From the NCBI GenBank assembly GCA_003255065.1, contig QAOA01003631.1, positions 558,001-622,000 on the forward strand: a stretch of 64,000 nucleotides of DNA, in the 5' to 3' direction. Under the pieces are notes generated by a model. The model saw only the letters and a list, made by a program, of their open reading frames with translations. It was not told where the DNA came from and did no database searches. The stretch comes from Cercis canadensis. Taxonomy: Eukaryota; Streptophyta; Magnoliopsida; Fabales; Fabaceae. Made by a program: the position numbers and the translations under genes. Shown here one piece after another: positions 42,358 through 56,189 of this stretch (positions within the stretch are counted from its first letter, which is position 1; every line of letters starts with the position of its first letter).

Positions 42358-44109
42358 TCACCTCCATGCTGAAGCAACAATCAAGTTTTTGTCTTCCCAC
42401 CCAAAATGCAGGGCACCCATTTCCTCCTTTATCTTGTACCTGTCACAATACTGCTTTATCAGTTTCCGAATTGCATCAGTCACATCTGCGCTCATGGGGG
42501 ATGAAGTAAAGCCAGCCATTGTCATCCTTGCTCTCCATTTTCCAGCAACTTCATACCGCTCTATCCTATCCTCACCTTCACATGCAACAATATTAACAAT
42601 GTCCCTTGCTAAGCATTGCCTTTCAACATTCATCCTGTCCTGACTCTCCCTAGGAAGAGTGGCATCAAGAGAATCATACACAGCAGAGTAGTAATTGTAG
42701 GCTTCAACGAATCTTGGGAAAAAGGGGGTAGTGTTAGTGTTCACATCTTGTTCCACAACTGTTACGAGTTTTGGATTCAGGCTCTTAACCATTCGAAGAA
42801 GTTGGTCTCGTTTGTTTACTGTTGAAACACTCTCATCTGGCATGTGATGAAGCTGGAATGCAAAGTTCACCACAAGTGCCTCCCCAGGACGACAGCTGAG
42901 CATTGATGGAGTGACAATGGAAGTTCTTGATGCCACTGCACGAAACTCAAATGGCAATCCGAGTACTTCTGCCAGCTTTTCAAGTCTCTGTCCTATGTTC
43001 TTTAGGCCTCCAACAGGTCGCTGGATTGATTCAGGATCATCAACCCCAGTCAATCTCACATGGGGTGGCTTACCTGGTCTTGAAGCAAGTGTTTGTATTA
43101 GAGTTATGTATTGGCTTCCTTGATTGATGTCAAAATCTATTATATGAACCTTCTTTTCATCTTTAACCGCCTCTGTAATTGCACCATTTGCAGCAATAAA
43201 TCCAAATTTAAAACATGGGCACACCTCAAACAGTATCTGCATTGCTGCTAGACGGTCTGAAGAGGGAGGTTCCTTGCACTTCAAAGCTTTATAGATACCT
43301 TTGCCAGAACAAGCAATGCGAGCTGCAAGTCCTTCCACCATATAGGCTGCAATCCTTTGGGGAGGATCTCCCTGAATGGAGACCTTCTGCCTGAGTTCAT
43401 TTATCATAGACGATGCTACCTCCACATTTCCTTCTGAAAGTGTGCCAGCACATTCCAAAAGCAATTGCTTGGGGGTCCCGGGAGAGATTTGTGATAATTC
43501 TTTGTTGCTACTGATGCTACTAATATTGGAATCTGAGGATGAAGACTCCTTGGGTGAGTCATGATGCAGCATACTCTGAATGGGATCAGCCCACTCAGCA
43601 TCAATTTCCATGCTTTGAGCACTCTCAAATATGTCTTCCTCATCATCATCATCATCATTATCATCAAGCAGTGCCCTTTCTAATTCCTGTAGCTTTAGTC
43701 TCATTTGACCATCAAAGTCAAGTGGATCTGGGCTCTGACTTTCCAGGGAATCTGAGCCAAAATTGGACACATCACGATGTCTCATGGACATGAAAGAAGT
43801 ATCAAATGGGTTATGGGCAACCATGGAAGCACCTGAACTAGCTCTCAGCTGGTAAGAAGAGGCACCATCTGGGTTAAATGAATTTCCTGAGACGCCAGAA
43901 CTAGATGGTTCTGTCAGTTCTTCTGTTGGTGAATCAAGGAAGTACTTCTCATAACTCTCACTGCTGTAAGAATCTGCCATGTACATGGTTCTGTGCTTAT
44001 CAGGACCCAAAATTTGGGAAGACAAGCCCGACCCAACATCAGTTCCTTTGAGTGAATAGAGCTTGGCATTTCCATATGATGAAGCAGTCAGCTCTGCTGA
44101 TAAAGACAT
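42358..44109 (-). CDS. SCL1: GRAS transcription regulator SCARECROW-LIKE 1
   Basis: One uninterrupted coding exon of 583 residues; Arabidopsis SCL1 is about 593. The N-terminal region is Ser-rich and disordered, contains 'ESYEKYFLDSPTEEL' as in SCL1 of other plants, and carries an acidic run DDNDDDDDEED near residue 155. The GRAS domain spans about residues 210-583. It has LHR I (LLLECAGTLSEGN), VHIID (VHIIDFDINQGSQYITL), LHR II, PFYRE (FFPRFVEAYNYYSAVYDSL) and SAW ending VASAWR, all intact. GRAS proteins act in the nucleus through partner transcription factors. SCL1 is close to the PAT1 branch linked to phytochrome A signalling, but its own role is not well settled. No miR171 target site of the SCL6 type is present. 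The start agrees with the family and follows a leader intron acceptor at 44150. Confidence 0.95.
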   Translation of the reverse strand: MSLSAELTASSYGNAKLYSLKGTDVGSGLSSQILGPDKHRTMYMADSYSSESYEKYFLDSPTEELTEPSSSGVSGNSFNPDGASSYQLRASSGASMVAHNPFDTSFMSMRHRDVSNFGSDSLESQSPDPLDFDGQMRLKLQELERALLDDNDDDDDEEDIFESAQSMEIDAEWADPIQSMLHHDSPKESSSSDSNISSISSNKELSQISPGTPKQLLLECAGTLSEGNVEVASSMINELRQKVSIQGDPPQRIAAYMVEGLAARIACSGKGIYKALKCKEPPSSDRLAAMQILFEVCPCFKFGFIAANGAITEAVKDEKKVHIIDFDINQGSQYITLIQTLASRPGKPPHVRLTGVDDPESIQRPVGGLKNIGQRLEKLAEVLGLPFEFRAVASRTSIVTPSMLSCRPGEALVVNFAFQLHHMPDESVSTVNKRDQLLRMVKSLNPKLVTVVEQDVNTNTTPFFPRFVEAYNYYSAVYDSLDATLPRESQDRMNVERQCLARDIVNIVACEGEDRIERYEVAGKWRARMTMAGFTSSPMSADVTDAIRKLIKQYCDRYKIKEEMGALHFGWEDKNLIVASAWR

Positions 44110-46090
44110 GGTTTGCCTTTTGTTCCGTCAGCTCATATAGAATTTCAGTCTGTATCCAAAACCGTCACATATATTAGCTAGGAAAATACTATTAAATTCT
44201 GAAGTTTACTAAAACTACCAGCTTTATTCTATACTTTCTCACCTTAAGAAATAGTAAACCAGGACAAGTCACTCACTGATGGAATCTTGTTAAACCTTCT
44301 AGGATGCCTGCATCCAGATGGGAGTAATAAAAGGAGAAAAGAAAATTTAGAAGACCTTCTCAGTCAGAACCATTCATCCACATAAATAGGACAAAACATA
44401 GCAGATACAGTTATGAGTTTACTTGTTTCAGTAACAGGTAAACATAGTGAAAATCCCATGAATCAGCTGGTTGATCATCATGTTTCAACTCAAACATTCC
44501 ATCTAGAAAGGTGAACGAGTCCCTATTCAAAGGTGTTCTTTTAACTTAGACAGAACCTGATGCTACTAGATCCATAGAGGAGCCACAATGATTTAACGTG
44601 TTCAAGTACTTAGATCTCACTTGGCCCACCAAGAAATTGAATTTAAAACTTGCTTTTAAATAAAAATTAGTTATTAGTTCAGTCAAATATGACTTGAGAC
44701 AGTAGATAAAGTTCCATCTTAGTATTACACAGACCATTATTCCTATAGCAAATAAACATTTATGGACCTGTGTACTTCCACTCCAGTTTCCAAAATGCTC
44801 CTGTGTTTACTGATAGAATTAGCTGGATTGCAATATTTTTTTTACATCATCAAGTAATGTATTCTTGAAATGAAATCAAACAAACTGCTCTGCCAAACAT
44901 TCAAACAAAGAAACGAGGAAGTATCTGAGATTGACAAACCATTTGCTCTTCTAATATGATGTATCGACTCTAGGCAGAAAGCACCTGAGATGAAATCCCC
45001 GGCATGAATAGCGAATTGAAGGAAGTTAAGACATCATACTCATGCAACAACGATTCTAACCCAAAGAAGAGCATAAGTATAAGGATTAGTAGCAGAAAAA
45101 GTTATACAAAAGCCTTTGGGAGGACAGACGTCCACAAGGAAAAATCCAAACTTTCTTAGAACAATGAATTTTAACAAAGACATCCTTTCTCTACAAAATC
45201 ACCTGAATGACAATTAATTACAAGGATTGCAACATAGGGTGCCCCTTTCAGAAAGAATAATCCCAAGTCAACTGTGACAGAATTTAAAGCAGAAGATACA
45301 AATGAATCTAGTTAACTCATCTGATTTGTAAAGTTAGAAATTTAAGAACAATCACTTTCAGTCTAAGCATACCTGATGCAGTTAGAAACCAAGAAGAAGC
45401 ACTTAGAGGATGCCAGACGTCATTGGGTGCACAAGCAAATAAGGATGAACCTAAGAAGTCTCTAAAGGAAGAAGAAAGCTTAGGTTTTGGACCAAGTTGT
45501 AGAGAAATTATAGCAAGCCAAAAGGCAAGACTCCCTCTTTATGTCTCCTTCTATTTTAAATTAAAACCAATTGGGTGGTCAGGTAGGTTGAAAAGCGACA
45601 AATCAGATAACACTCCAAAATTAACGAAGCAGCAGGAACAAGAACCAACTTTGAGAATTTGATATATGACGAAAACCGGGTTAAAAACACAAACTTTTAT
45701 GATTAAAAAATAGATGTTAGTTAAAAGAAATTCAGCAACCCACCCAATTATAGAATATGAACAGATTAATATTCCAAGACCCATTAGTTAAAAGGCAATC
45801 ATGACAAATAAATCCCAACTTCTGGAATCCCAGAAGTGATAAGAAAACTCACCTAAGACTTCAACCCAGAATTAGGAAACTTCTTAGCAATCACCGCAAT
45901 AGTATTTCATTTCTGTGTGCATCTCTCTTACTTTTTCCTTTGCAAATAGTGTCTCCACATGTCTCTCTGCATGTTTATACCAACTCCTCTGACTAAGCCT
46001 TGCTTCTGTGACGGCACGATATCCCCTGTATTGGTGCGTCACAAAGAGAACCCACCCTGCACCTGCAGTCCCCTGCTTCCTATGCTTCAA
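44110..46090 (-). promoter_or_regulatory. SCL1 leader region with a probable 1.7-kb leader intron
   Basis: On the minus strand a strong donor (CTTAG|GTGAGT, exon end 45853) and an acceptor (GGATACAG, exon start 44149) would remove ~1.7 kb and leave a 40-nt leader before the ATG. The upstream exon would lie within about 45853-46090. This is inference from splice signals only. The stretch otherwise shows no coding sequence. Confidence 0.45.
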
Positions 46091-48626
46091 TCCTGACCAT
46101 AGATTTCGAGGGTTATGAGCGCCCCTGCCTTCACCTTTGTGGTGATGCTACTATGCTAGTAAATTATTGGGAAATAACTAGATTTTGTAAATTATTTAAT
46201 TTCTCATTACTAGATTTTACTTGATGATTTTTAATTGTGTAAAAGTTGAGAACAACTATATAGATAATATTAATATGTATATTAAGTATAATTTAACACA
46301 AAGAGTATAACTATATAAGAAGTGTGCAGATAGGTGTATTTAAGTTTAAAAAGAAACAGTTTGGACTCAACTAAGATTTGCATTTTCAATTGTTTAGTTC
46401 TATAAATTTACATATAAGAAGTGTGCAAGTGCAACTATTTTAACATTTGGGGCTAGGCCCAACAAATAATATCTATATTGAAACTATTAGACTTTTTTAG
46501 TTTATTGAACGAGTTATATAGAATCATAAATATTAAAATTTTACAAGTAATGTTATCTGAAAAAAAAAAAAAGGAAGATTAATTACACTATTTTTGTATG
46601 TGTAATCGTGTACAATTATACAAATAATTATATCAAATATCCTATTTTTTTATGTGATTATAAATGCAACTATTAGTTAACAAGCATTGTTAAAACATGG
46701 GTAATACTGTTTTTAAGGAGATTACTTAATAGTTGATCATTGAACCTTTTATTATAGAAATTATTTATTTTAATTCTATTGAGACTCAATGAGATGAGAT
46801 TATAAAAGAGAATAAAACAAATAATTTGTATACTATTTTGCTTCACTCTACTATTAATCTGCTCATAGAGCTTTTCTCTTCAGATAATACAATTATAAAT
46901 GTAAGATTAAGTAAGTAAAAGTAGAACACTAGAATAAAGAGCATTACTTAAGGAATGGTTTTAATATATTAAAAATGTATGTGATATATTTTTAATGTAA
47001 CAACATAATAATAATTAATATAAAAAATATTTAATCGTCATCATTAACATATAAATTATCAAAATTAAATATTTATATATTAATAATGATTAATATTACA
47101 ACGGTCAAAAAAATATCACTTCCTAATACCGTCCTTATTTGAGATTTACATATATGAGGTGATAACTGAGAGGTAAAATTTTACAGTAGTGACGTACGAT
47201 TTACATCAGTTCAGAATGACTGTTTCGTGTCTCTGTTCCATGCGTGGAATAGTGGTTTTTATTTAACCGAAGTAACTTTTTGAAAAAATAATAGTTGAAC
47301 TTTTTGACAAAGTCAAAGTTTTGCTGGTCTTGTTCTTTTTAGTTCAGACCTTAGTTGCTCCATCATTATCGTAGACAACGCGTTTAGATCTGCAAATGCA
47401 TCTGGTTAAAAAGACAATTAAGCCCTCTCTCGAGTAAACTGATGAAGGAACATTTCAACACAGGCGAAAGTAACATGTCCTTAAGGACCAAATTACGTAG
47501 TTAGTTCATATAAAAAAAATAATAATTTGTTTATTTATTAATTATTATATATCTAGTGGGGTGACACGTGTATCCAATCACTCTATAGTCCATAGTATGA
47601 AATGAATCAAATATGTCATCAATCATATAATTATATAAGTTAGGAATAAGGGGAATGACGAGGCAGTGAATGATGATGAATCCAAGAGATCAATATCAAT
47701 ATAGACACAACTTCAATTTATTAATATTAAGTCCTAATCATTTCCTCCTTATCTTTTATCCAAATGTACCAAACCATGAGACTTGGAAGTTGGAAAGTAG
47801 GACAAACCAATAATTTGGTAAAGTGGAAATTTTTGCATTTGCCGATTTCTTTTTTCCAAATTTTTTTAATGTTTGAGTAGTAATGACCAACATGGATTAT
47901 CTTCTTCCTTATTTTTTTTTTTTACCTACTCACCGGGATTATATGTCTATAAGATTCTCAGCACACTAATTAAATGTTTAGACATTGAAGACATAGTCAT
48001 TCAATGAGTAATTATAAGAAATAATTGGATTGGTTATATTTATGGTTTTCTTGAAGTGCAATCGGTTATATAATAATCTATAAGATTAGAGTGTGTCTAT
48101 ATGTATTTTCCTTTACAAAACAGAGGCGACCACAGAGATTTGTGAGACACAGAATTTCAGCAAAACAGCGGATGAAATTATGAGTCATCATTCTATCAAG
48201 ATTTGGGTTTTACCTAACCCAAGAAGAAGTAAAATCAGCATTCCACGCCCTTGGAACTTCAAAGTCGTTGTGATAAGGAAAGCACAAAGAAAGGAGAACT
48301 CTTGTACCCCGCAACTCTTGTATTCCAACTTTCTCTTTTTTGCTAATGCTTTTGTATTGTAACTTAGTGAGTGGAGAGAGTGGGCATTGCTCATACACAG
48401 CGCACGCGGCAAGTATTGTTGTCATTTTTCACCGAAGCCCATTATTCATGGGCCATATGGGCCAGTGAATAACAATCGCTGTGAAGGCGCTCAATCTCTG
48501 AATTTTGACTGCAACAATAATTTTATTTTTATTTTTTCAGTTTTTCTCTTTAGTTTTACAAAAACTAAATGGCAAATTGTAACCAATTTATAAAGGCGTC
48601 TTATAAAAACTCTGTGGTTACTATTG
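46091..48626. other. AT-rich spacer
   Basis: SCL1 upstream flank and AT-rich sequence. No gene or clear element is seen. Confidence 0.4.
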
Positions 48627-49030
48627 TTGGAAAATGAAAGAGTGGAAGCAAGTCCCACATTGGTTAAAAATGAGAAAAATAAAGAGTATATAAAGTAGAG
48701 TGATACAAGTCTAAAAGCCTTAGGCATTTTGAATAAGAAGTGACACACTCAATATGAATACAACATGAAGGATTAGATGTGACTCACTCACATATTTCAA
48801 CAACTATGATGTGAGTGAAAATGTAGAAGAAAAATTAAACATGNTGGTTAAAGATAAGAAAAACAAAGAGTATATAAAATAGAGTGACACAAGTCCAAAA
48901 GCTTTAGACATTTTAAATAAGAAGTGACACACTCAATATGAATACAACATGAAAGATTGGATGTGACTCACTCACATATTTTAACAACTATGATGTGAGT
49001 GAAAATGTAGAAGAAAAATTAAACATGGTG
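48627..49030. mobile_element. LTR-like fossil repeat pair around an N
   Basis: The left edge, TGTTGGAAAATGAAAG followed shortly by AGTCCCACATTGG and a TATATAAA box, is the usual look of the start of a plant LTR. A 183-bp stretch (48661-48843) recurs at 48845-49027 with about 12 differences, the two meeting at the single N at 48844. It is an old fragment with no body that I can see. The family is uncertain (possibly Copia-like or a short TRIM-type element). Confidence 0.35.
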
Positions 49031-49640
49031 CATTGAATGACACTAAATAAAAGCTTCTTATATCACAAGCTTATTATTTTAGATTTATGCAAAAATGATG
49101 TTATCCAAAATCTCTCTTCAATTGAATTTTTTTCGTGTTAAACATAATCTCAAGCCAAACCTTTTGAATTTACTAAGCTGATATGGGATGTGCCCTATCA
49201 CATAAGACAAGACTTAGTCCAAGTGCATAAAAGTAGGCCATAAATTTTGTTTCATTCAACAACAAAAAAAAAAAAAAATCGAAAAAATATTTGATTCATA
49301 CTTTATTTACTTCATTTATCACTCCGCTCCACATGTTCGGCAGAATGTACGAATAATATCTTTTTTGGTCTTAGATAAGAAAATAAATGGTTTTGTTTTT
49401 TGTTTTGGTCTTCGAAGTGGTTTCATAATTTGTGCCTTGACTAGTTAACTGGCAGCAAATGGGCCTACTTAGAAAAGGAGTTGAGCAGAATGTTAAGTCA
49501 CGGGCTTCAGTGAAATGGGCCCAATAGCATATCATCGTTTAAAATTACAATAACTCCTATGACGAAATGAAAAACGACTTCTAACCAAAAAACCAAAAAC
49601 ATGATAACGACAATTGAGAATTGTCGGCCGAAAACACAAT
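49031..49640. other. spacer
   Basis: AT-rich sequence without a supported gene or element. Confidence 0.35.
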
Positions 49641-49644
49641 TAAC

Positions 49645-49775
49645 TCATTGCCAATGAGCCTTTAACTCAATTGGCACTTGAATATTTTTAAGCTGGAGTT
49701 CAAATTCAGGGGAGGCATTTTTCTCCTTAAACCTCATTCTCACTTTGTCCTATACAAATAAAAAAAAATAACGCA
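49645..49775 (+). mobile_element. tRNA-derived SINE-like fragment
   Basis: A box-A-like 'TAACTCAATTGGCA' and, ~35 bp on, a box-B-like 'GAGTTCAAATTC' are followed by a short body and an A-run near 49760-49769. Box spacing and the A-rich end fit a tRNA-derived SINE. The boxes are mutated and no cloverleaf can be drawn. Confidence 0.45.
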
Positions 49776-52700
49776 GCTCATTATCTTTTATCGTTTTAGA
49801 GCAAATAAAAACAAAAAGAAAACTTGGTTAGAATATGCATAAATTTTGAACTGGTAGAGAAGAAGTGACTTGAAAGATTTCATATCACTCTACTGCCGTA
49901 TATTTAAAATTGACCCTCATTCTAGTTGTTAGCACATATATATCAGTGGTCCTTAATTAGACTATGATTTACATAAGACAATCACTTGAAATAAACAGAA
50001 ATAATCAATCAATGTCCATTTAGCGGTTAGCAATTTATGTAGAAAATAGCAGAAAGGGAGGAGAGAAGAACAAGTGGAGCTGGGTTAAGTGATATATATT
50101 TAATTAGACTATGATTATCATCAAATTGAGCATAGTCTAAATCTTTAATGATTACACTATACACTATGCAAGTGTGTTTTAGTCTGCGTTTCTAAATTGG
50201 TTCCAAGAATTGGTAGGTGGCATGTCACAATACATCTACATAATAACTGTCCCTTAATTCCTGCAACTTGAAATTGACAAGAAAAAAAAGGCATTAAGCA
50301 TGCCTCATAGCCCATAGGCCATAGCTAGTTCCGCGAAGCAATTAAGACATGAATAATTTTCTAATCATAATGTAACATCCTATCTCAAGTTCTCAACTGA
50401 ATGGCAGCATGCATCTATAATAGTACAAATGTTTACTGACTTTGATTTGAACATCCCATCACCTTCTAAAGCTGCCTCCCACAAGATGTTTGGATTATTA
50501 ATTTTGCAATATAGTAACTGATTAACGTGCTAAACTTTGATTGATAGTTTACATAAATATCTTTATAGCCATTTTCAATCTAAAGATTAGCCGGAGCATG
50601 CTTTAGAATCATTTTTGCCCTAAAAAATTAAGTCTGATTAACTTTTGATTTTGTGGCAAAAGTTATTTGAAGAGCTTCTCAACGCTGCATCAAACATGCA
50701 TGTCTTAAGTAGGTGTTTTGATTGGTTCTAGAGTTGTAGCTTGGGACAATCTTCATTGGTTTTGATTTTGTTTTTGGGCTCCTATTGCTAATCAAAACCC
50801 ATAACAAGGGTCCGTAACTTAATTGGATTTTTGTATATGACTATAGGAGTGTTAGAGTAAACAACGGTTCATAATTAATTTAGAGAATTTAATATTGTTG
50901 ATAAAGTTGTAACAATTTACTGTGCAGGTAGGTGAAGTGTCATTATCTTAAGGCACTAAGAACATTTTCACATATTACAACGCAAAATGGGGGGATGTCG
51001 CTGTTGGTTGAAACTGTGACACAAGAAAGAAAGCCACTAAATTGCCAACGAACTGTACTTGGGCCTATATGATAGCCAGGTTTGATTGAGTTTAGTTTTG
51101 TATGCCCACAATAGCAAGAAATTAATTCAATTCTAATACACAAATAATGTCCTTGTGGGTTACTTCACCGTTACCGGATTACACGTCAAAGTATTCTATG
51201 AACCTGTCCATTTTCCTCTTCAAGTTTTGATTTACCATCTAAGGCTGCTGGAAAATAATATATAAAAAGGGTATACGTCCATGTGAAAAATAGGTTAAAA
51301 ATGAGGCAGATTCATAGTCAAGAACCTTCAAAATTGTCTTTATTTTCAGCCACATAAGACCTGTGACATGATCAAGGGGTTTGTACTAAAGAAAGATGAA
51401 GAAAGAAAAGTGGGTGTTGATGGAAGTGATCTGTTGCATGATTAGGATTTGGAGACTTTTTCCAGTTAATTACCACAGAAATTAAAACATTTTCTTTTAT
51501 TCTCGCGGCTGTTTGTGAAAAGTCCAAAGTGAGTGCTGCTGAACTTTGGAATACCCATTTTGCAAGAATTAAATGAAGGCAGCATCAGTTGTAACAGAAT
51601 ACATTTATTGAGAATGACAAAAAGGGTAACATGAGGGAAGTTAGGGTTTGCAAGGTGCACAAAAATAGGTTCATGTATGATACAGAGTGGTATGTGTATG
51701 TATGTGTAGTAAAGGGTTGGATGGAAATAGTCAAAGTAGTTTGTTGTGGATTTTCAGGGCCTGTTGATGTCAAATTACACTGTGGGTTATGATGATGAAA
51801 GTGGTGGTGGGTTGCTTATATGGGTTACGTGGGAAGGTGAGAGAAAAGGTATATTATGGTTTTCATATAAAGACAGTTGAAGGAAATAGATGTTTGCCTG
51901 TGCAAGTAACTGAAATACTTACATTCACTGTTTGAAAGCTATTTCAAACCCTTCTATTTATGCTTCTACCTCACACTCATACAGAAAGAGGTATCGTCGT
52001 AACGGCCTTATTTCTCTATTCCAGTGAAATTAAACTACATATAAAATGACATTTCGTGACAGAGCTGACAATGTTACTTCTTCAGGTTACTTGAGAAACA
52101 ACCTCTCCCTGAAAAATGACTTATGGCATGTAATTACCACTTTCTCTTACCCATAATTGATTGATAGCAAGTACTACCTTAATTCAGGATTTCACTTCAT
52201 TAAACTACATTCAGGATTGCTTGGTGATTTCTTCTAACTCTGCAGTAACTAATAGCTAGACATAAATACCTCATAATACAAAGTTTGTGGTGTAAATTGA
52301 AGTCAAGCCCATGCTCTTGATGCTTAATCATTCTCTTACAGTAATCATAATATATATAGCAACACGAAATCGCTACAGTGGCAATTGAATTCATGAATAA
52401 GATGTTAACCTTAATTATGATGAGGCAACTAATTAAGTTCTGTCATCTTCTGTTACCATAAACTTTTACCTTTTAATGGGTGTTTAATTAAGATTGCATT
52501 TCATCTATCAGAGTTGAGCTTCAAGGTTTTGTTGCAGTCATTATCAAATTTGAGAGACCACCTCAAGTTTGATACTTTCTTCTCAATTGAAAGTTTACTT
52601 AGTTAAGTAGTGATATCTTTATTACACCATGCATTAACTTGGACAGGTCATCTTATTTTCATCTGCTATTATAGTTTGATCTTGGTGGGCAGCCTAATTA

Positions 52701-55700
52701 ATATTCAATTTTATTTATTTAATTACCAATTTAAGATTGAATGCACCAAAAGCAATGTTTGATATTGGACAGTCTTCAGGTGTGTCATACAAGAATGCTA
52801 TTGGGTGTGATAGGTCAAAGTAGAAAATTTGAAGATATGATCTTCCTGGAAATTGGCATATATAAATCAGACTATTAAAAAAGGTTAATTTAAGATGTAT
52901 GCAGTTATGATAACTAGGTTTGCAGGATTAACTGACCTTGACCCTGAGAGTTAATTTTTACATATTATGACTGGACTAATTCTTACCTGCCCTGAGCATG
53001 TACTGTTACTAGTTAGTTCTGAGCAGTGTTTTCAACAGTTTCTATTCAAATGAAGACAGAATCAGAGCAAGTAAGTTCTAGAAATGACTAGTTTATAGCT
53101 ATATATATTTGTGGTTCAATTTTACAATTTTCCTTTTAATTACAGTTACCTTGTTATTCCATCAACAATCATATTCCTAGAAGAATCCCATCCATGATTT
53201 TTACACTGGGATCTTTTCTTGTTTTGAGGAATGTTAAAAAGAATTGGGAGTACGTAAGACTGCTATTCGTGCTCATGTAGTTTTATAATTCAAGCATGAA
53301 TCCAAATAACATGATTATTTTATTTATATTTAAATATGATAATTATATATATAAATAGAATAACTACAGATAATAATATAACACTAAAAAGTATTTAAGT
53401 AATTACTAATGAGTCTTTTGCACTAAATTGCCACTAGTATTGCAATTACGGTTGCAAACCGCAATTTAAAAGTATTTGAAAAGTGACACAAAAACAAACT
53501 TTGAACAAAATGGTCAAAGGGGCTTCAAAAAATCAAACCAAATACGAATTATTCCATCAGATCAAACGGTCTAAATGTTGTAATCAATCAAAACCTATCC
53601 AGTGACCCAGCTCCACATTCCCAGTAGAATTAGAAAAATAGGAGACAATTCCGTTTGATGTAATTGACCTGTAGGATTGGTAGATCCACCAATTACTATT
53701 AGATACTTGTTTTTATTTAATACCCCTTGGTGATTTGCAGTTTAATTAATTGATCAATGTTGATGTTTATATATTTAGATGGGAGGATAAGTGTTTGGAT
53801 TTCGTGGGGTATGAAATCTCAATCGGTTAAGAAACACATTATTATAATATTAGTTACTTCATTATATGTTTCAATGTTCGTATTTGACTTGCCATCTCCA
53901 TGGAATTTAAGAAAGGAAAAAAATTGTAGACGGTTTAGAGGTACCTTTCTAGATGCTATACTTACACGGCATTTGAATTAATCCTTAAGATTAAACTGAT
54001 CCTGACATGTCTTTTACGCCCGTCTAAACGATTAGTAAAACCAAATCTGCATCACAATTAGGATGAATGTCTGATTTTTACCAGTTCCCTGGAATCTTTA
54101 AGTTACCGTTGACAAAAATTAATTAACCTTGTGCATTTTAATTCCTAGCATGTAAATACTTTTCTGCCACCAATTTTACATGCATGCGGGTTAATTAATT
54201 CTTCACAGGATTAAACTACTAATTTCTTAACTAAAAAACTTATCATGCGGAAAAAAAAAATTAATCAGATTCATATCGCTTATCACTGTGCATTACTGAT
54301 TATAACTACACATTTTTAGCAACAAATAGAAAAAGCATTATTTCCCCTTTTTGGCTACACGACGGATCTAGGTTAGAGAATTGAATGCACGCATGCATCA
54401 AACTGGTGTTAGTCTGTAAGGTTATCCACGTCCCTAAATATATACATGATTTTAAAAACCCTCGCATCTAATCTTTTAATATAGTGCCCTAAAATATTTT
54501 AGATCACAAAGTTGTGCATGTTTGGATTTGATTCTATGGTCATCATAAAAGCTTTTCGAAGCCTAAAATAAATCATGAGAGAATAAACTGCTTGTTGCCA
54601 AAAATATTGCAAAAGCTTTGTCATTATTCTCAATGCATATATGTGGGTTTGGCTAAATTAAAATTAATTTTTTCAAAATTAATTCTTTTTGTAGTAATCG
54701 GAAAAAAGGTTACAAACTTTATTAAAAAGAATGAGTTGATGGAATTTGCATATTATTCAACTTCCCAAGTTAATTATATGGATTTGAAGGTTGTTTAACT
54801 ATATAAAACCAAAGGAAAATGTGTATTAAGGGGCTAAAGTCAGTTTTATTATGTGGACCTGAAAGCTAGGTGGGTACATTAATTTTTATTGTCAATACTC
54901 AATAGAATAGAACATACTTGATCGCAGTTTATGCTTATTGCTCATTACATTTTTGACATAGAAATGAATTTCGTAATCAAATTCCTCTAACCAATAAGTA
55001 CCTGAATGATATTGGTACATGTGGACGCTTTTAAAGCTCACCAAATTTAAAATTACCATGTTTCTAATTTAGGGCTTGGGTGACTTAATTTGAGTTTACC
55101 AACTTTCTTTTGCATTAATTATTTTCTTGCTTGAAAATTTCATCTGCCACGAGTTTCTTCGAGTTAGAAGCGCAATGAGCCAGAAAGAGCAAAGTTCAAT
55201 TAATGGCAAATTGATTGCGCTGATACGTACCTCTTCTTCCCCTTGATATATATACACTTAATTAAAATCACTCCAGATATTGTTCATGAATTATGGACCA
55301 ATATTATCCCCCAATATTAAGGTTCAAGCCCAAAAATTGGTTACAAACATCTGTGTGTGATTCTTGCAATTACGAAAAACATCACTAATTAGAGTGGTAA
55401 TGCAAAAATCCATAATTTTTTTTGGAAATCAAATTTTAGAAAATTCATAATTTTAAGTCACTGACAGTGGATATGTTATATAAAATGTGTAACTGCCAAA
55501 TGCACACAAAATTAGATGAATCTGATGCACATAACATAAGATTACTTAATTAAGGATTATGCATGTCATTTAGTCAGAAAAAATTGGAATGAATTTAATA
55601 TTTATAAAATATTAAAATTGGTAATTCTCCAACAACCCTATCGCTATTGTTTAGAGATAATGACAACCTCATTTTACTATAATTAAGGTCACAATTAGTG

Positions 55701-56090
55701 TTGTAGTGTGCCCTTATGTTTAAGGAATTGGATATGTCGTATTAAATAAAAGGGTGAGGGAATTAACGAGTCTTGGCAATTGGGATGAAGGAGAGATGTC
55801 CCTTTAGTAAAAACTATACGGTAACCAAACAAGTGGAATTTGATATAACGTGGTACCATGGTTTAAAATAGAATAGACATAGTTGGGGGTATTTGAAAAC
55901 GAATATAGAAATTAATAGTAAAGAGGAATTTGATAAAGAATGAAGTTCATGGGCCAATGACATAACAGGAGGTCGTTTTAGCTAACTACAGCTTATATAC
56001 CATGTACATAGAGGCTCAATCTGTCGTGTAAAACCAACAAAAGTGACTTCCCATCCACAACCCTAAACCAACCCCTCTCCTTCCCCACTT
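49776..56090. other. long spacer upstream of the MYB gene
   Basis: About 6 kb of AT-rich sequence in which I find no gene, RNA or well-formed element. Short open frames have no recognisable domain. The last few hundred bases are the likely MYB promoter, with a TATA-like TTATATAT near 56094-56101. Confidence 0.4.
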
Positions 56091-56189
56091 CTCTTATATA
56101 TCTTCTTTTGGACTTCTCTCACCTGTGCTTGATGCTCAAGAATTCTCTCAGCAAATTGCAAGCCTCCACCATAACAAGCTCAAGCTGCC

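Noticed and set aside
42358-44109. miR171 control of the GRAS gene
   Set aside because: The encoded protein is of SCL1 type and lacks the SCL6/22/27-type target segment. No complementary site was seen.
48093-48593. Open frames in the 48-kb spacer
   Set aside because: No domain, no splice support and no conserved motif on either strand.
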